A stretch of 64,000 nt of DNA from Liopterus haemorrhoidalis (taxonomy: Eukaryota > Arthropoda > Insecta > Coleoptera > Dytiscidae): contig OZ020616.1 of NCBI GenBank assembly GCA_963971575.1, forward strand, positions 2,004,924 through 2,068,923. The letters run 5' to 3'. The notes beneath the pieces are model-generated. The model was not told the origin of the DNA, searched no databases, and saw only the letters and a program-made list of their open reading frames with translations. The stretch's first letter is position 1. Every line of letters begins with the position of its first letter. Shown in pieces: positions 1 through 9,622 of the stretch. The position numbers and the translations under genes were made by a program.

Positions 1-159
1 TAAGGGTTTTGGATAACTGCCCATACAAAACAATAATTAGTTTAATAAAGCCCAATTTTTTTTATACTTAACTATATAGGAGGATTTTAAAAATTCAAAC
101 CGCATATTTCTATCCCTAACCATTTTTTAGTCAGGATTTATCGAAATTTTCAAAATATA

Positions 160-677
160 TTAACCCTTTACCGCATCGTGTGCCATATATGGCACATTCC
201 GATTTTTATTTTTTATTTTACTTTTAAATCTGAATCAGAACGTTACTTCATGAATGTTCATATATGCCACATACACAGCAATGGATCCTGCAGTATCTCA
301 AGTAATGGGCTGCGATAGATTTGAGGATATCAAGCGAAATTTGCACTTCAACGAAAACGCTGAATTTATTGAGAAAGGACAACTAGAAGATACGACCTTT
401 TCTTTCAAAAATTCGAGGGCGACTGCTTTTAATCCCTAATGAAGAACACCTACATTGACGAACAAATAATAGGGAATCATTTTCTTTTGTAACATAATGT
501 AGAATCATAATGTTCCATGTATGGCACAAAATTATTATTTTAATTATTATTTTTTCATAAAAATAATTAATATTTTAAATATATTTTTTTAATTAATTTT
601 TCTATCAATAAGAACCAATTCCTAATGCCCTTGAATTATTTCAGTCAAAAATAAAAATTCATGCAGTAATGGGTTAA
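160..677. mobile_element. Non-autonomous piggyBac remnant with TTAA target duplication
   Basis: TTAA lies at 160-163 and again at 674-677. Inside them the ends read CCCTTTACCGCAT on the left and, reverse-complemented, CCCATTACTGCAT on the right, an imperfect 13-bp inverted repeat starting with CCC as piggyBac ends do. The 510-bp interior holds a fragment of piggyBac transposase and a perfect 18-bp palindrome at 179-196 centred on CCATATATGG. It is far shorter than an autonomous element of about 2.5 kb, so it is an internal-deletion derivative. Confidence 0.75.
254..439 (+). pseudogene. piggyBac transposase fragment
   Basis: This short open stretch matches the start of the piggyBac transposase core (DDE_Tnp_1_7). 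The diagnostic part is around residues 18-36: MGCDRFEDIKRNLHFNEN, which resembles the family pattern 'M-x-R-x-R-F-x-x-I-x-R-x-L-H-F-N-D-N'. The remaining residues are not recognisable, and none of the catalytic aspartates is present because they lie hundreds of residues further on in a complete protein. The frame sits inside a 510-bp TTAA-flanked element, so it is a broken passenger of that element and cannot be catalytic. The first codon is not ATG, so the start is only the edge of the open frame. Confidence 0.65.
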
Positions 678-895
678 AAAAAAATTAAAATTTCAAAAAA
701 AAAAAAAAAATTGAACCCGAAAATGCATAATAGCTTTGATAACACCAAAATAGTGTTTAAAAAGTGTTTTTTTAATTAATGTTTTATTTTCATTATCCAT
801 AAAAAAATTTTGTTCGACTATATACGTTCATTACAGTTGTGTCAGTGATTAGTAAATGTAGTAAATTCCCCACTCCTTTTTATTACACACCGCTG

Positions 896-929
896 ACCTG
901 TTACGTAATGAGCTCATTACTTAACAGGT
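896..929. repeat. 34-bp near-perfect palindrome
   Basis: The arms ACCTGTTACGTAATGAG and CTCATTACTTAACAGGT pair at 16 of 17 positions around a central GAGCTC. A partial copy of the right half (GAGCTCATTATATAACAG) follows at about 931-948. No element boundary is evident around it. Confidence 0.6.
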
Positions 930-959
930 TGAGCTCATTATATAACAGATTCAAGCAGT

Positions 960-1245
960 AATGGCCGACCGTTGCAAGACAACGTAATAAAAAAGTTGAA
1001 AGGTTAAATTAAATTATTGTTAGTATGTAAAGGAAACCGGATTAAATTTTAATTAAATAGTTAAACTTGTTGAATTTCGTAATTTCGAATTTACATTCCG
1101 TATGATACGTACATGACCGTTACTATAGGCAACATAATAAATAGGTTGAAAGCAACTGTCAAATTATTGTTAGTTTTTAAAGGGAACTGAATAAAAATAA
1201 ATAAGTTATAAAGTTATAGTCGTTGAAAAAGCATAGTATGAAACT
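960..1245. repeat. Diverged tandem duplication, period about 150 bp
   Basis: The stretch from about 965 (GACCGTTGCAAGACAACGTA, then AAATTATTGTTAGT) is repeated in altered form from about 1113 (GACCGTTACTATAGGCAACA, then AAATTATTGTTAGT). It has no coding potential and its family is unknown. Confidence 0.5.
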
Positions 1246-1777
1246 TGTATGGAATAGTCATATCAGGCTCGTTGCATAATATACTGTTTACGAAGTAGGA
1301 TAGTTTCTTTGACTTTCTCAAATCTCGGTAAACTGGAGGTGGTTTTTGAAATAATCAATTCAATTTACTGGAAAATGAATAAGAAATACATAAAAATGCC
1401 TGATATAATTCATAGATCCTGGTATAACCAAGTTAATTAAACAGTCATTTATCATTATCTAACAAAAGCACGAAGAATGTAAATAAAAGTGGTGTAATTG
1501 GAGACAAATTTAAATGAAATATTAAGTACGGTCCGCAGTGGCAATGTCTGTGGCTCGGCGGTAATACATCTGGTTGCCGTGATGGGATCCTTGCCGCGCT
1601 CTGCCCCCAGGGAATACCATTTCCACTGTTTATTTACTAAAGATAAAGTTTCAGAACACTAATTGTATTTAAAAAGATATTCTTCTTCTCTTATTAACAG
1701 TTAAACAAGGTTACCTCTTATTTAATAAACAAGTTGATTGATAAATAAAATTATGCTGTCATATCCGTAATTTACTT
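1246..1777. other. No feature recognised; GC-richer patch at 1530-1625
   Basis: There are no supported genes here. The patch at 1530-1625 is clearly richer in G+C than its surroundings and contains GTGGCTCGGCGGTAA, which loosely resembles a tRNA A box, but no convincing B box follows it. Confidence 0.3.
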
Positions 1778-2120
1778 GTAATTTATACTGATTTTAGCAA
1801 GGCGTTTGATAGAATAAATCATTTTTTACTTGCATTAAAATTAACGAGTTACGGCATACATGGATCCCTATTAAGATGGCTTGATAGTTACATTAGAAAT
1901 AGGTCACAGTTTGTGGTATGTAATGGTTTCATATCTCGTAGAATTACAGTTAAATCGGGAGTACCTCAGGGTTCCCACTTGGGGCCTATTTTGTTTATAT
2001 TATATATAAACTCAATTTATAAATGTTTTGAATTTTCCTTCAGTTTATTATTTGCTCACGATTTGAAGTTTTATAGAGTTATTGAAACGACAACAGATTG
2101 TTATAAAATGAAAGAAGATC
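1778..2120 (+). pseudogene. LINE reverse transcriptase fragment 1 (jockey-like)
   Basis: One frame reads through reverse-transcriptase core blocks. YTDFSKAFDRINH near the start is the block holding the first catalytic aspartate. GVPQGSHLGPILFILYIN is the palm block typical of non-LTR retrotransposons. FAHDLKFYR stands where the family has the catalytic F/Y-A-D-D motif, so one of the two aspartates has become histidine and the fragment would be inactive. Both ends are missing: there is no endonuclease domain upstream, and at about 2120 the sequence changes abruptly to a second, different reverse transcriptase fragment. Jockey or a related clade is inferred from motif style only. Confidence 0.8.
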
Positions 2121-2133
2121 TATTAAGACTGAC

Positions 2134-3030
2134 GATAGTTAGCTGTCATAGTTGTGTTGATAGAATCCTTCTTTAGCAACAGAATCCAAATCGTCTCTGT
2201 AAACAATTCCAAGTCAACCCATCGTCCACTCGATATCGGTGTTCCACAAGGGTCTATTCTTGCAGCATTACTATTTATTATATAAGTGAATGACTTTCCA
2301 TCCGCTGTAAATAATAAATGTGTATTATATGCTGATGACACTAACCTAATAGCGACATCTAATTCCTTAGAAAGTACGATTAGCAAAAATAACGCAGTTG
2401 TTAACAAAGCCAAACTGTGGTTTACATCAAACGGCCTCATCTTAAATGATAACAAAACGCAACACCTTCTATTTGCATTGAGAAACCATAATTTTGAAAA
2501 CCCAGATTTCGTAAATTTCTTGGGTGTTCATCCCACCCCTCAAGTGGCATCATCACGTTAGCTCCCTATCCAATAAATTAAGTAGCACTGTATATCTATT
2601 AGAAATCTTATGGCCTCAGTTTCCAGAGAAATTGTTCGCATTTCTTTATTTTGCATTGTTCCAGTCGCAAATATCCTATGCCATTTTAGCCTGGGGACAT
2701 TCTCTTGTGGCAGAAAGAATCTTTTCATTACAACGACGAGCTGTAAGAATTCTGGTGGAAGTCTCTTACCAAAGCGACTGTAGGGTTTGTTTCCCTGAAC
2801 TGGAAATTATGACACTGCCTTCTCTATTTATTTACAATTCCCTATTGTATGCCCACAGAAACTTCAATGAACTTGTAACACATGAGCAGGTACATATCTA
2901 CTACACTCGAAATAAAGGCAAAATCTATCCAACCTATATAAGACTCCAAAAATCAAGAAATAGTACTAACTATTATTCAGTAAAGTTCATGAATTTACTG
3001 CCTGATAATTTTAAATTTGACTGTTTTTGA
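2134..3030 (+). pseudogene. LINE reverse transcriptase fragment 2, with C-terminal region
   Basis: This second non-LTR reverse transcriptase starts in the middle of the palm domain. The frame containing SFFSNRIQIVSVNN and GVPQGSILAALLFII meets an in-frame stop (TAA at 2283-2285) and continues as VNDFPSAV, then CVLYADDTNLIA with both catalytic aspartates kept. A frame change near 2545 leads into a conserved downstream region (SLQRRAVRIL, then PSLFIYNSLLYAHRN) and the C-terminal YSVKFMNLLPDNFKFDCF before a stop at 3028-3030. No endonuclease domain is present. Its 3' untranslated region seems to resume at 4072 beyond an inserted DNA transposon. It is a dead copy, from a different subfamily than the fragment immediately to its left. 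Confidence 0.85.
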
Positions 3031-3036
3031 CATTTG

Positions 3037-4071
3037 ACATTTGAAGAGACTGGTACAACGCTGGATAAATCAAAATCCGGGCGACCTAGGTCATCAAGAA
3101 CGGTAGAAAACGTGGAGAATGTTAATCAGTCTGTTCGTGACGACCCGAACCTTTCAATTCGGAAGCGCGCAAGTGCTTTAAATGTGCATAGATCATCATT
3201 ACATCGCATTATGCACAAAGACCTAAAGCTGCACCCCTACAAAATTCAATTGGTGCAAGAATTAAATCCCCAAGATGCCAGTCAGAGGCTTAATTTCGTA
3301 AATCAGGTGATTGAGCGATTTTCAACGTTTACCAACATTTTGTTTTCGGATGAAGCTCATTTTCATCTTAATGGCCACGTAAATAAGCAGAACTGCCGCT
3401 ACTGGAGTGCAACGAATCCGAAACGCAAACATCAGATACCCCTACATTCGCCTAAAGTGACCGTATGGGCTGCGATGTCGGCGCGAGGAATTATCGGCCC
3501 TTACTTTTTTGAAGACGAAAGGGGGCGTGCAGTTACAGTGAATTCAGAGCGTTATGTGGAGATGTTAGACAACTTCTTGGTACCTGAACTGCAAAACTTT
3601 CCTGGCTATAACCAAAGAACATGGTTCCAACAGGACGGAGCAACTTCACACACGTCCAATATGTCTCTGCCACGTGTTCGTGAAATTTTCTCAGGCAAAT
3701 TGATCTCCCGGAGAGGTGACATAAATTGGCCTCCACGCAGTCCAGATTTAACCCCTATGGACTTTTTCCTATGGGGTTTTCTTAAATCTAAAGTTTACGC
3801 CAATAAACCGACTTCACTGGCGCATTTGAAAGAAAATATCCGTCACGAAATGGCAGCCATCCCTGAGTCCACCTGCTGAGACGTCATAAGTAATTTTACT
3901 GTTCGATTAAATGAGTGCCGAGAACGCGAGGATCTACATTTAGACGATATTATTGTTAAGAAATAACTCCCCAAAAAGTGTATTTTAATAATTAATAAAC
4001 ATTTTTTCTATATACGGCTTACTTTTTTTTTAATCGATCCACTAAATATAAAATTTCTTTTGAGACACCTG
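3037..4071 (+). mobile_element. DD41D Tc1/mariner-type element, copy 1, 5' truncated
   Basis: Nearly identical to the two complete copies at 17051-18359 and 50929-52238, but it begins within the transposase coding region at TTTGAAGAGACTGG and lacks the left inverted repeat. The right end is kept in slightly altered form (GAGACACCTGTTA instead of GAGACACCTTGTA). It separates the LINE reading frame from what looks like that LINE's own 3' untranslated region. Confidence 0.85.
3040..3966 (+). pseudogene. DD41D transposase, copy 1 (truncated, premature stop)
   Basis: The fragment starts at the residues FEETGTTLDKSKSGRPR, corresponding to about residue 68 of the 375-residue intact copies, so most of the N-terminal DUF4817 helix-turn-helix is gone. 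The three catalytic aspartates remain: the first in LFSDEAHFHL, the second in WFQQDGATSH, the third in LTPMDFFLWG. A TGA at 3877-3879 replaces the CGA seen in both intact copies (a C-to-T change in a CpG), cutting off about 29 residues; the frame then stays open to a TAA ending at 3966. In the shared part it differs from copy 2 at only a handful of residues, so it is a recent copy. Without the DNA-binding domain it should not be functional. Confidence 0.9.
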
Positions 4072-4279
4072 TTATCAATGAATTCTTGTCTTATAAATTT
4101 TAACGCGCTTGCTAACTAGTCTCTCTGAACTCTTGTTTTAATATTTAGTACTATATCTATTTATTTTTTTCTTCTATTTTAAATTATTATATTGTGTACA
4201 TTATATGTAATTACGACTGACTTTAAACAATTTATGTATTGTAACATAGTCAATAAATTATATTATTATTATTATTAAA
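4072..4279 (+). repeat. Probable LINE 3' UTR with (ATT)n tail
   Basis: AT-rich non-coding sequence following the inserted DD41D element. It ends with AACATAGTCAATAAATTATA and a run of ATT triplets at about 4262-4275, the sort of tail seen on jockey-like LINEs. It most likely belongs to the reverse transcriptase fragment ending at 3030. Confidence 0.55.
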
Positions 4280-4798
4280 GTTTGCAACTAGTGCACCCCT
4301 TTACAGGTAAAACCGAAATGATAATAATAATGTAAAATCTCGTGTACATTAAAAATATTCTAGCGAAACGTTGTGTTTCTAAAATTAATACCTACTTTGT
4401 CCACAAAAGTCATATATTTTTTATTTCATCATAGTAATAATTATGTAAGAATAATAAAATAATATAAAAATAAACATATCTAAAGTAATAATTTAACGCA
4501 GCTGAGGTAAACAGTATTTATTCGCACATAATAATATGTGACAGGTGCAGACGTCTCAAGTTGCTCTGTAGAATGTAGCAAATACGCCGCATTTTCCAGT
4601 CCCATGTTCAAATATGACGAGGGTCTCAGGAAAATACGCAATAAAAATATTCATAACATAAATGGAAAAATCAACCACACGCTGAGAAATACAGAACACT
4701 TATTTATTTGTGAATTAGAAGATTAAGTAGTATTTTTTTTCAAATGTATAGATAAAAAAAATCTCAAAGGATACAATACAATTGAAATATTTATGTTA
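4280..4798. other. No supported gene
   Basis: A 61-codon open frame at 4538-4726 (starting with GTG) has no recognisable motif and no context. I see no repeat structure either. Confidence 0.3.
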
Positions 4799-4800
4799 TA

Positions 4801-5972
4801 GTCGGATTGCTGATAGGTGTCTGTTCGTTGCTACAAGTATCGATATACAATACTATATGTTTTCTCTGTCTATATCATTATAATTATTTGCATACCCATA
4901 GTAACGTATAGTGACGCAAGTTGACAACTAACCTTCCAAATTATTTTAATAAAAAACAAAGCATTAGAAAGAAACGCCATGATTCGTAGATATCTTTACT
5001 AATTTGAGCACGAAAATAAATTTACAGCAGTACTCAAACAAACAAAATTATTAATTTTAAGGTAATAAATAAGGAAAAACTTATACTCATACGGAAATTT
5101 TGGATTATAATTTGTTGTTTAATTAAATTAAATTTTTATGTTTAAGTACAAAGTAATAAAATATTAAGTAAAAATATATTTATTCATATAATATATTGCT
5201 ACAAGTTGTATTTAAATGTTTATTTTTATTTTTTTTTAAATTAGTCACTGTAATGCATGATATCGTCGTTTTCTGAACTATCGCTGTCATTTCTTGTATT
5301 TATTATTATTGGATTAATATCATCAACAATCCTTTGCCTTTCCCATCATACATTTATTAAATTTTCGATTTTTTTAACAGATTTTGCCCAAGTTTCACAA
5401 CTAATTTGATCACAGGCTACTTGCCACATTTTCAAAACTTCGTTATCACTCTATCCGTTTTGACCAATATGTCTATCATAATAATTTTTTGTTATACCCC
5501 AAATTAGTTCAATGGGGTTAAACTGGCAGTGATAAGGAGGTAATCTTAGTACTTCATGACCATACGTTTGTACCAATGTATCAATAAAATAAACTGGTTC
5601 AGATTTTAATTTCCTTCGTTTTCTCGTGATTTTGTTAGTGAGAAGTTCAGATTTATTATATTTTATAATTCTACGAATTCTTGATTCCGAAATCTTTAAG
5701 GCAGCTGCTACTCTTTGACGGACACATGATAGAGAAATAAGTGGCCCATTGTTCTCTTTTTCGGAATTAAAATATTCCAGCAGATTTAAAATTAAAGTTT
5801 GTGAATTTAATAATTGGCCCCAAGATCTATTAATTAATATTATTAACAGACACTGACAGCTAAGAAAAATAACAAAGAACATTTTTAAAATCGCTGAAAA
5901 ATGGTAACTAGATTATTATATGAATGCACTACTTGATACATACATGTAACAGTCACCTATCAGCAATCTAAC
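4801..5972 (-). mobile_element. Tc1/IS630-type deletion derivative, copy A
   Basis: TA flanks the element at 4799-4800 and 5973-5974. The ends are inverted repeats: GTCGGATTGCTGATAGGTG on the left and, reverse-complemented, GTTAGATTGCTGATAGGTG on the right. The coding strand is minus. A close relative with the same internal structure lies on the plus strand at 37208-38373. Confidence 0.8.
5241..5882 (-). pseudogene. DDE_3 transposase with central catalytic region deleted, copy A
   Basis: The N-terminal part (residues about 35-90) carries SLSCVRQRVAAALKISESR, a helix-turn-helix like that of insect IS630/Tc1-related transposases. It is followed directly by the end of the DDE_3 catalytic domain, TYGHEVLRLPPYHCQFNPIE, in which the final E and the N-P-I-E-L-I-W block are conserved. 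The region normally holding the first two acidic catalytic residues is absent. A TAG replaces a tyrosine codon after IGQNG near 5451. Downstream, another frame-consistent stretch ends in an acidic tail just before TTA at 5241-5243, as in copy B. The protein cannot cleave DNA, but the element could move if supplied with transposase from elsewhere. Confidence 0.8.
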
Positions 5973-5974
5973 TA

Positions 5975-6632
5975 TACATATGTTATAATTTAGAAAGTGA
6001 AAAATCACCCGAACTTATTTGAGAAATATTAATCATACAACAATAGACAATCACTTCATTATCAAAAACATGTTGAGATATCTCCCGCTAGGAGAGCGTA
6101 ATAGAATTATTTCATTAGGTGGTGTGTTCCAACGATATGCGATATGATAAACGAATCTTTAACTATAGTTAGTAAATTAGACTAATGAAGCAGTAAGGAT
6201 GATATATTGCTCTATGTAATACGAATCTTATTAAATTTAAACTTAGATTCCTGGCAGCAATGGAATCCTGGAGGGAAATTGTGTTGTCGCTCCATGTGCT
6301 TTATAATATCGAGCCGCCTAAGGTTACTGCTCCGCAACCCCCCCCTATTTCAGCAAAGACTTTTTCATATGATGATTAAAACACCCCCTTACTCTCTCCG
6401 TCTTTGTTTAGGCCCTGTCAATCAGGTTGACTTTTCTCTCACACAAATTATTTCTCCTCTTATGTTTCAGGTCTTTTCAAGTCTCTTGTATTCCTTTACC
6501 CGCTAGATCGCCTATCAGGTGATCTCCTCTTCTTCAGACAGCAGACAGAAAAACATATTTAGAAATCAATACTTACGCAGATCATCAAATTTAATAATCT
6601 GTGCTTATAAAATTGAAATACAGTATTTGTCG
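5975..6632. other. No feature recognised
   Basis: A 99-codon open frame at 6207-6506 has no family motif and looks like chance. No repeat structure was seen. Confidence 0.3.
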
Positions 6633-6703
6633 GACCATAAGATGCACCAATTTACGCAAAAAAATTTACTTAAAATTGGAGTGCGTCTTATGGTCTGAAG
6701 GTA
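6633..6703. repeat. Short foldback
   Basis: GGACCATAAGATGCACC near the left pairs with AGTGCGTCTTATGGTCT near the right (16-17 bp with a few mismatches), enclosing an AT-rich loop of about 35 bp. This looks like a miniature foldback element. Confidence 0.55.
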
Positions 6704-6721
6704 TAGTAAAGTTAAGGACAT

Positions 6722-7034
6722 AAAAAAATAGGACACCGTTTTTTGTCTAGTGTGAATCTATCTATTTGAATATGAATAGTAGGCGTCTATACCCAAAACG
6801 TTTATCAAATTTATTTATAAAAGCATGCAATTCGCCGCACCGACCATCCATCTTCCGCTTTACCAATTATGTTAGCCTTAACAACACTATTAATGGAGGG
6901 CATACCTGTTTTGCAGTGTTGACAATATATTGACAAGTTAATGTTTGACAGATGTCATAGTTATAAAATCTGATTTAAACAAATAAATTTTAGAAAAAAT
7001 ATACACACTAGATTAAAAAGGTGTCCTATTTTTT
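6722..7034. mobile_element. MITE with about 31-bp terminal inverted repeats
   Basis: AAAAAATAGGACACCGTTTT on the left is mirrored by AAAAAGGTGTCCTATTTTTT on the right, and the match extends inwards through TCTAGTGTG / CACACTAGA. There is no coding capacity. The superfamily is unresolved because no clear target duplication was seen. Confidence 0.65.
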
Positions 7035-7061
7035 ATCAATTCAGAGCGCATAAAAAAGAAT

Positions 7062-7790
7062 TAGGGATGTTCCAATACTATTGATACGATACTAGTATCG
7101 ATATTTTTCATTCGATATCGCGATTTTAGTATCGATACTAATCTTCCGATACTTTATTAATATCAGTATATTTGACCTATGGTCTATTTCAAAGTAGAAA
7201 AATGTGTGTAAGAAGATAGGAGCTGTTTGTCCTTGCTTCGGATTGGTTTAGATCGTGATCCCTATTACACTGTTAAAATATTGTTTTTAGTCCAAGTTGA
7301 AAGATGTTCAGTGTCGTACATTGGAAATATATATTATTTATATTATTTAATTTTTTTCATATATTTTGTTATTATTTACATATTTAGACTTTTATTTATA
7401 TTCTTGGCGTAGATTTTATGGAGAAAATTCTCCATGTATATATATAATAAAATCAGATAAATTATAAGAAATTTTCCCGAATGTGGAAGTTGCTACAAGG
7501 ATATTCCTTTGCTTAATGGTCACCAATTGTAGTGGAGAGCGCTCATTTTCACGGCTAAAAAGAATAAAAAATGAATTACGAACGACTATGTTACCAGAAC
7601 GATTTACTAATTTATCATGTGCATAGAAAGTGATATCCTTAAAAATTAAACTTTGAGGACATAATAAAAGATTTAGCAAAACAGAAATCCCGGAAGAAAC
7701 CATCATCATTAACGTAAGTCCAATTCTCAAAATAGTAATCACTTCACTTATATTTGTTTTGTATAAAGCTAACTATAGGCTAACCTTATA
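7062..7790 (+). mobile_element. hAT element remnant
   Basis: The left edge reads TTAGGGATGTTCCAATACTA followed by repeated ATCGATACTAG-type motifs. The interior contains a hAT dimerisation fragment. A similar terminal motif occurs in reverse at about 31735 and 38545. The right edge is uncertain. Confidence 0.5.
7519..7626 (+). pseudogene. hAT transposase C-terminal dimerisation fragment
   Basis: The plus-strand frame reads TNCSGERSFSRLKRIKNELR and then TTMLPERFTNLSCA before a TAG at 7624-7626. The block S-x-x-R-S-F-S-x-L-K-x-I-K-x-x-L-R followed by L-x-x-L-x-x-L is the hallmark of the hAT C-terminal dimerisation domain (Dimer_Tnp_hAT). Only about 35 residues are kept; neither the BED zinc finger nor the RNase H-like core is visible. 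Residual similarity continues past the stop (IESDILKN in a shifted frame), which suggests frameshift decay. The open frame on the opposite strand over this region is a shadow. Confidence 0.8.
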
Positions 7791-8012
7791 AAATTGTGGT
7801 TGTAACTTGTGGGCTTGACCTGTTTTACAATCCCTCCAATGTAAATAAATAAATAAATAGTAACCAATAAAGTCACTAAATAAAAGTAGATACTGATGTT
7901 TTCATTCACATTTTTTTTTTACTTTCTAAAAGAGCCCCAAACTCTGTGCCCAAGGGCCCCTGCATGGCCTAAGACCACTCAGATTTTGAGTTCAACAATA
8001 AAGTCAATAGCT

Positions 8013-8196
8013 GCTTTCCTTTTACAAGTTAAAATGCTTGGCTAAGCTAAGAAGTTAGTCAGATGTCTTAACAAGGGAAAGGAGGGAGGAAAAAACTTAG
8101 TTTATCTTAGCCAGTGTCTTATAAATGGAACGCTCTTACAACTTAGATTAACTTAGCTTAGCTTAGATTTCTTAAGTAAAGTGGTAAAAGGAAAGC
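8013..8196. mobile_element. 184-bp MITE
   Basis: The 13-bp ends GCTTTCCTTTTAC and GTAAAAGGAAAGC are perfect inverted repeats. Inside, AGCTTAG/CTAAGCT-type motifs occur in both orientations, giving strong folding potential. It is non-coding. Confidence 0.65.
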
Positions 8197-8259
8197 GTCT
8201 GATGTTCTATAGCCAAAGAAGCAGCTGTAAATGCCTCCTTGTTAAATATTCCTCTAAAC

Positions 8260-8700
8260 AGTAATGAGATTATGTCAATCTTCAAATCTTCCATATACAA
8301 CCAATGGCAACAAGAATACATAGATTCTCTACAGTTCAAAGGATCATACTATGGTTAAATTCAACCTCTTCTTCCTAGAAAGCTTTGGTTTTCTTCACAC
8401 CAAAGCGTCTTTTATATGAACTTTTATCCGGCTTAGATTTAATCACACTTTCTATATCATCGGCATAGAATTAATATGGATACATCTCCTTTCTGTCCGT
8501 GATAATTTGTCTGTCAGCGATTCGTACCACTTATTATTTGAATGCCCAATTCTTTTTAGGCAATCGTGACATATTCATTCAAAATGTATCCAAAAAATTT
8601 CCTTACCTACCAATATTCAGACGCTTCTTGCTACTAACTCTCTAGATATTTATGAAATTATTTATAACTATATTAAATCAGAAAATATCAAATTATAACT
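8260..8700 (+). pseudogene. LINE ORF2 C-terminal fragment
   Basis: Degenerate coding sequence spread over shifted frames. NQWQQEYIDS near 8305 and FNHTFYII near 8440 resemble the region after the reverse transcriptase in R1/jockey-type LINEs. DSYHLLFECPIL near 8535 matches the C-terminal H-x-x-x-x-C knuckle these proteins carry. DIYEIIYNYIKSENIKL leads to a stop near 8697. Frameshifts and stops make it dead. It is not part of the fragments at 1778-3030 and has no reverse transcriptase core here. Confidence 0.55.
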
Positions 8701-8970
8701 GAAATTTTAAAAACCCTTAATCTCTTTTATTACCTGACTAATAGCCAAAGTCAACAAACAAAAGAGAAAAAACAAATGACAATGAAAAATATTGTACAAG
8801 AGTGGAAATTTCAATATATCACCCAGCATACATGTATATTAAAACAAGTCAATAGAAGTTCATGGAACTATAAAGCAGCAGTATATGATTCAAAACCATT
8901 CATTTCAATGAATTCAGGATCAATAAAAGCTGTTTAATAATAACCATTAAATATACCTGTATTATTGATC
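8701..8970. other. No feature recognised
   Basis: AT-rich sequence with no motif or repeat identified. Confidence 0.3.
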
Positions 8971-9150
8971 TAATACCTGGTGAGAACACGGATGATTACG
9001 TACAGGATAAAAAAAACACCACACAACACAGTACACTTATTTTGACAGTTTCACTTAAACACGTGTTAAGAGAATATAAACGCACGACGCCGCACTGAAA
9101 CGCAGACTGAAAACTAGTCTGTATAAATGCGTGGACGCGTTGGGATCAGC
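8971..9150. promoter_or_regulatory. Candidate overlapping divergent promoter
   Basis: On the minus strand TATACA (9125 down to 9120) is followed by TCAGTG with its A at 9096, 29 bp downstream: the usual insect TATA-to-initiator distance. The transcript would run into a possible 5' splice site, CACCAG|GTATTA, with the cut between 8977 and 8976. On the plus strand TATAAAT at 9122-9128 has TCAGC with its A at 9148, 26 bp downstream. The surrounding 200 bp is unusually CpG-rich for this window. No coding exon can be tied to it, so the call is tentative. Confidence 0.25.
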
Positions 9151-9289
9151 GCAGACATGCGCTACATTAGCGTCGCGACGTCCGTCGTTCACTCCCCTAC
9201 GAGTTACACGTCGCTACCCGTTACCTCAGGTGCACGACACTTGTGATAATGTCACTAGATTCAAACGTACGACAAAGATTTATATAAGG

Positions 9290-9620
9290 CACACTCGTGA
9301 TATTTATACCAACCATTTTATTCTTACTATATTTAAATAACTACTTGCAACATATGACTCAGTTTTATTATCGAATTATTTCAAACACTCCTAAGCCTAC
9401 ACCGTCGCTTGCGAGTGGAACGTTTTTTTTTTTCAATAAAAACTATAAAAATTTTTCATTGCCGTAGTAATGAAATACGAAATTCATACTTTATCTCTTT
9501 TTAATACGCTCATAATTAGCCTAATCCCTTGCATTCCAATTAAATTTAACTGTGAAGACGTAACGTAGTTACCACATTAAGGTTTTTCAAACATAGTTTT
9601 CAACTTGAAAATATTAATAA
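9290..9620. other. No feature recognised
   Basis: AT-rich sequence without recognisable coding or repeat structure, lying between the CpG-rich patch and the first X repeat. Confidence 0.3.
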
Positions 9621-9622
9621 AA

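Noticed and set aside
1530..1625. tRNA-derived SINE head
   Set aside because: There is an A-box-like match, but no credible B box, tail or target duplication.
2123..2455. 110-residue minus-strand frame
   Set aside because: Antisense to the YADD-containing reverse transcriptase fragment.
3533..3736. Minus-strand 67-residue frames found in all three DD41D copies (also 17821-18024 and 51699-51902)
   Set aside because: They lie antisense to the conserved transposase and are shadows of it.
6207..6506. 99-residue open frame
   Set aside because: No motif, no repeat context; probably chance.
7416..7742. 108-residue minus-strand frame
   Set aside because: Antisense to the recognisable hAT dimerisation fragment.
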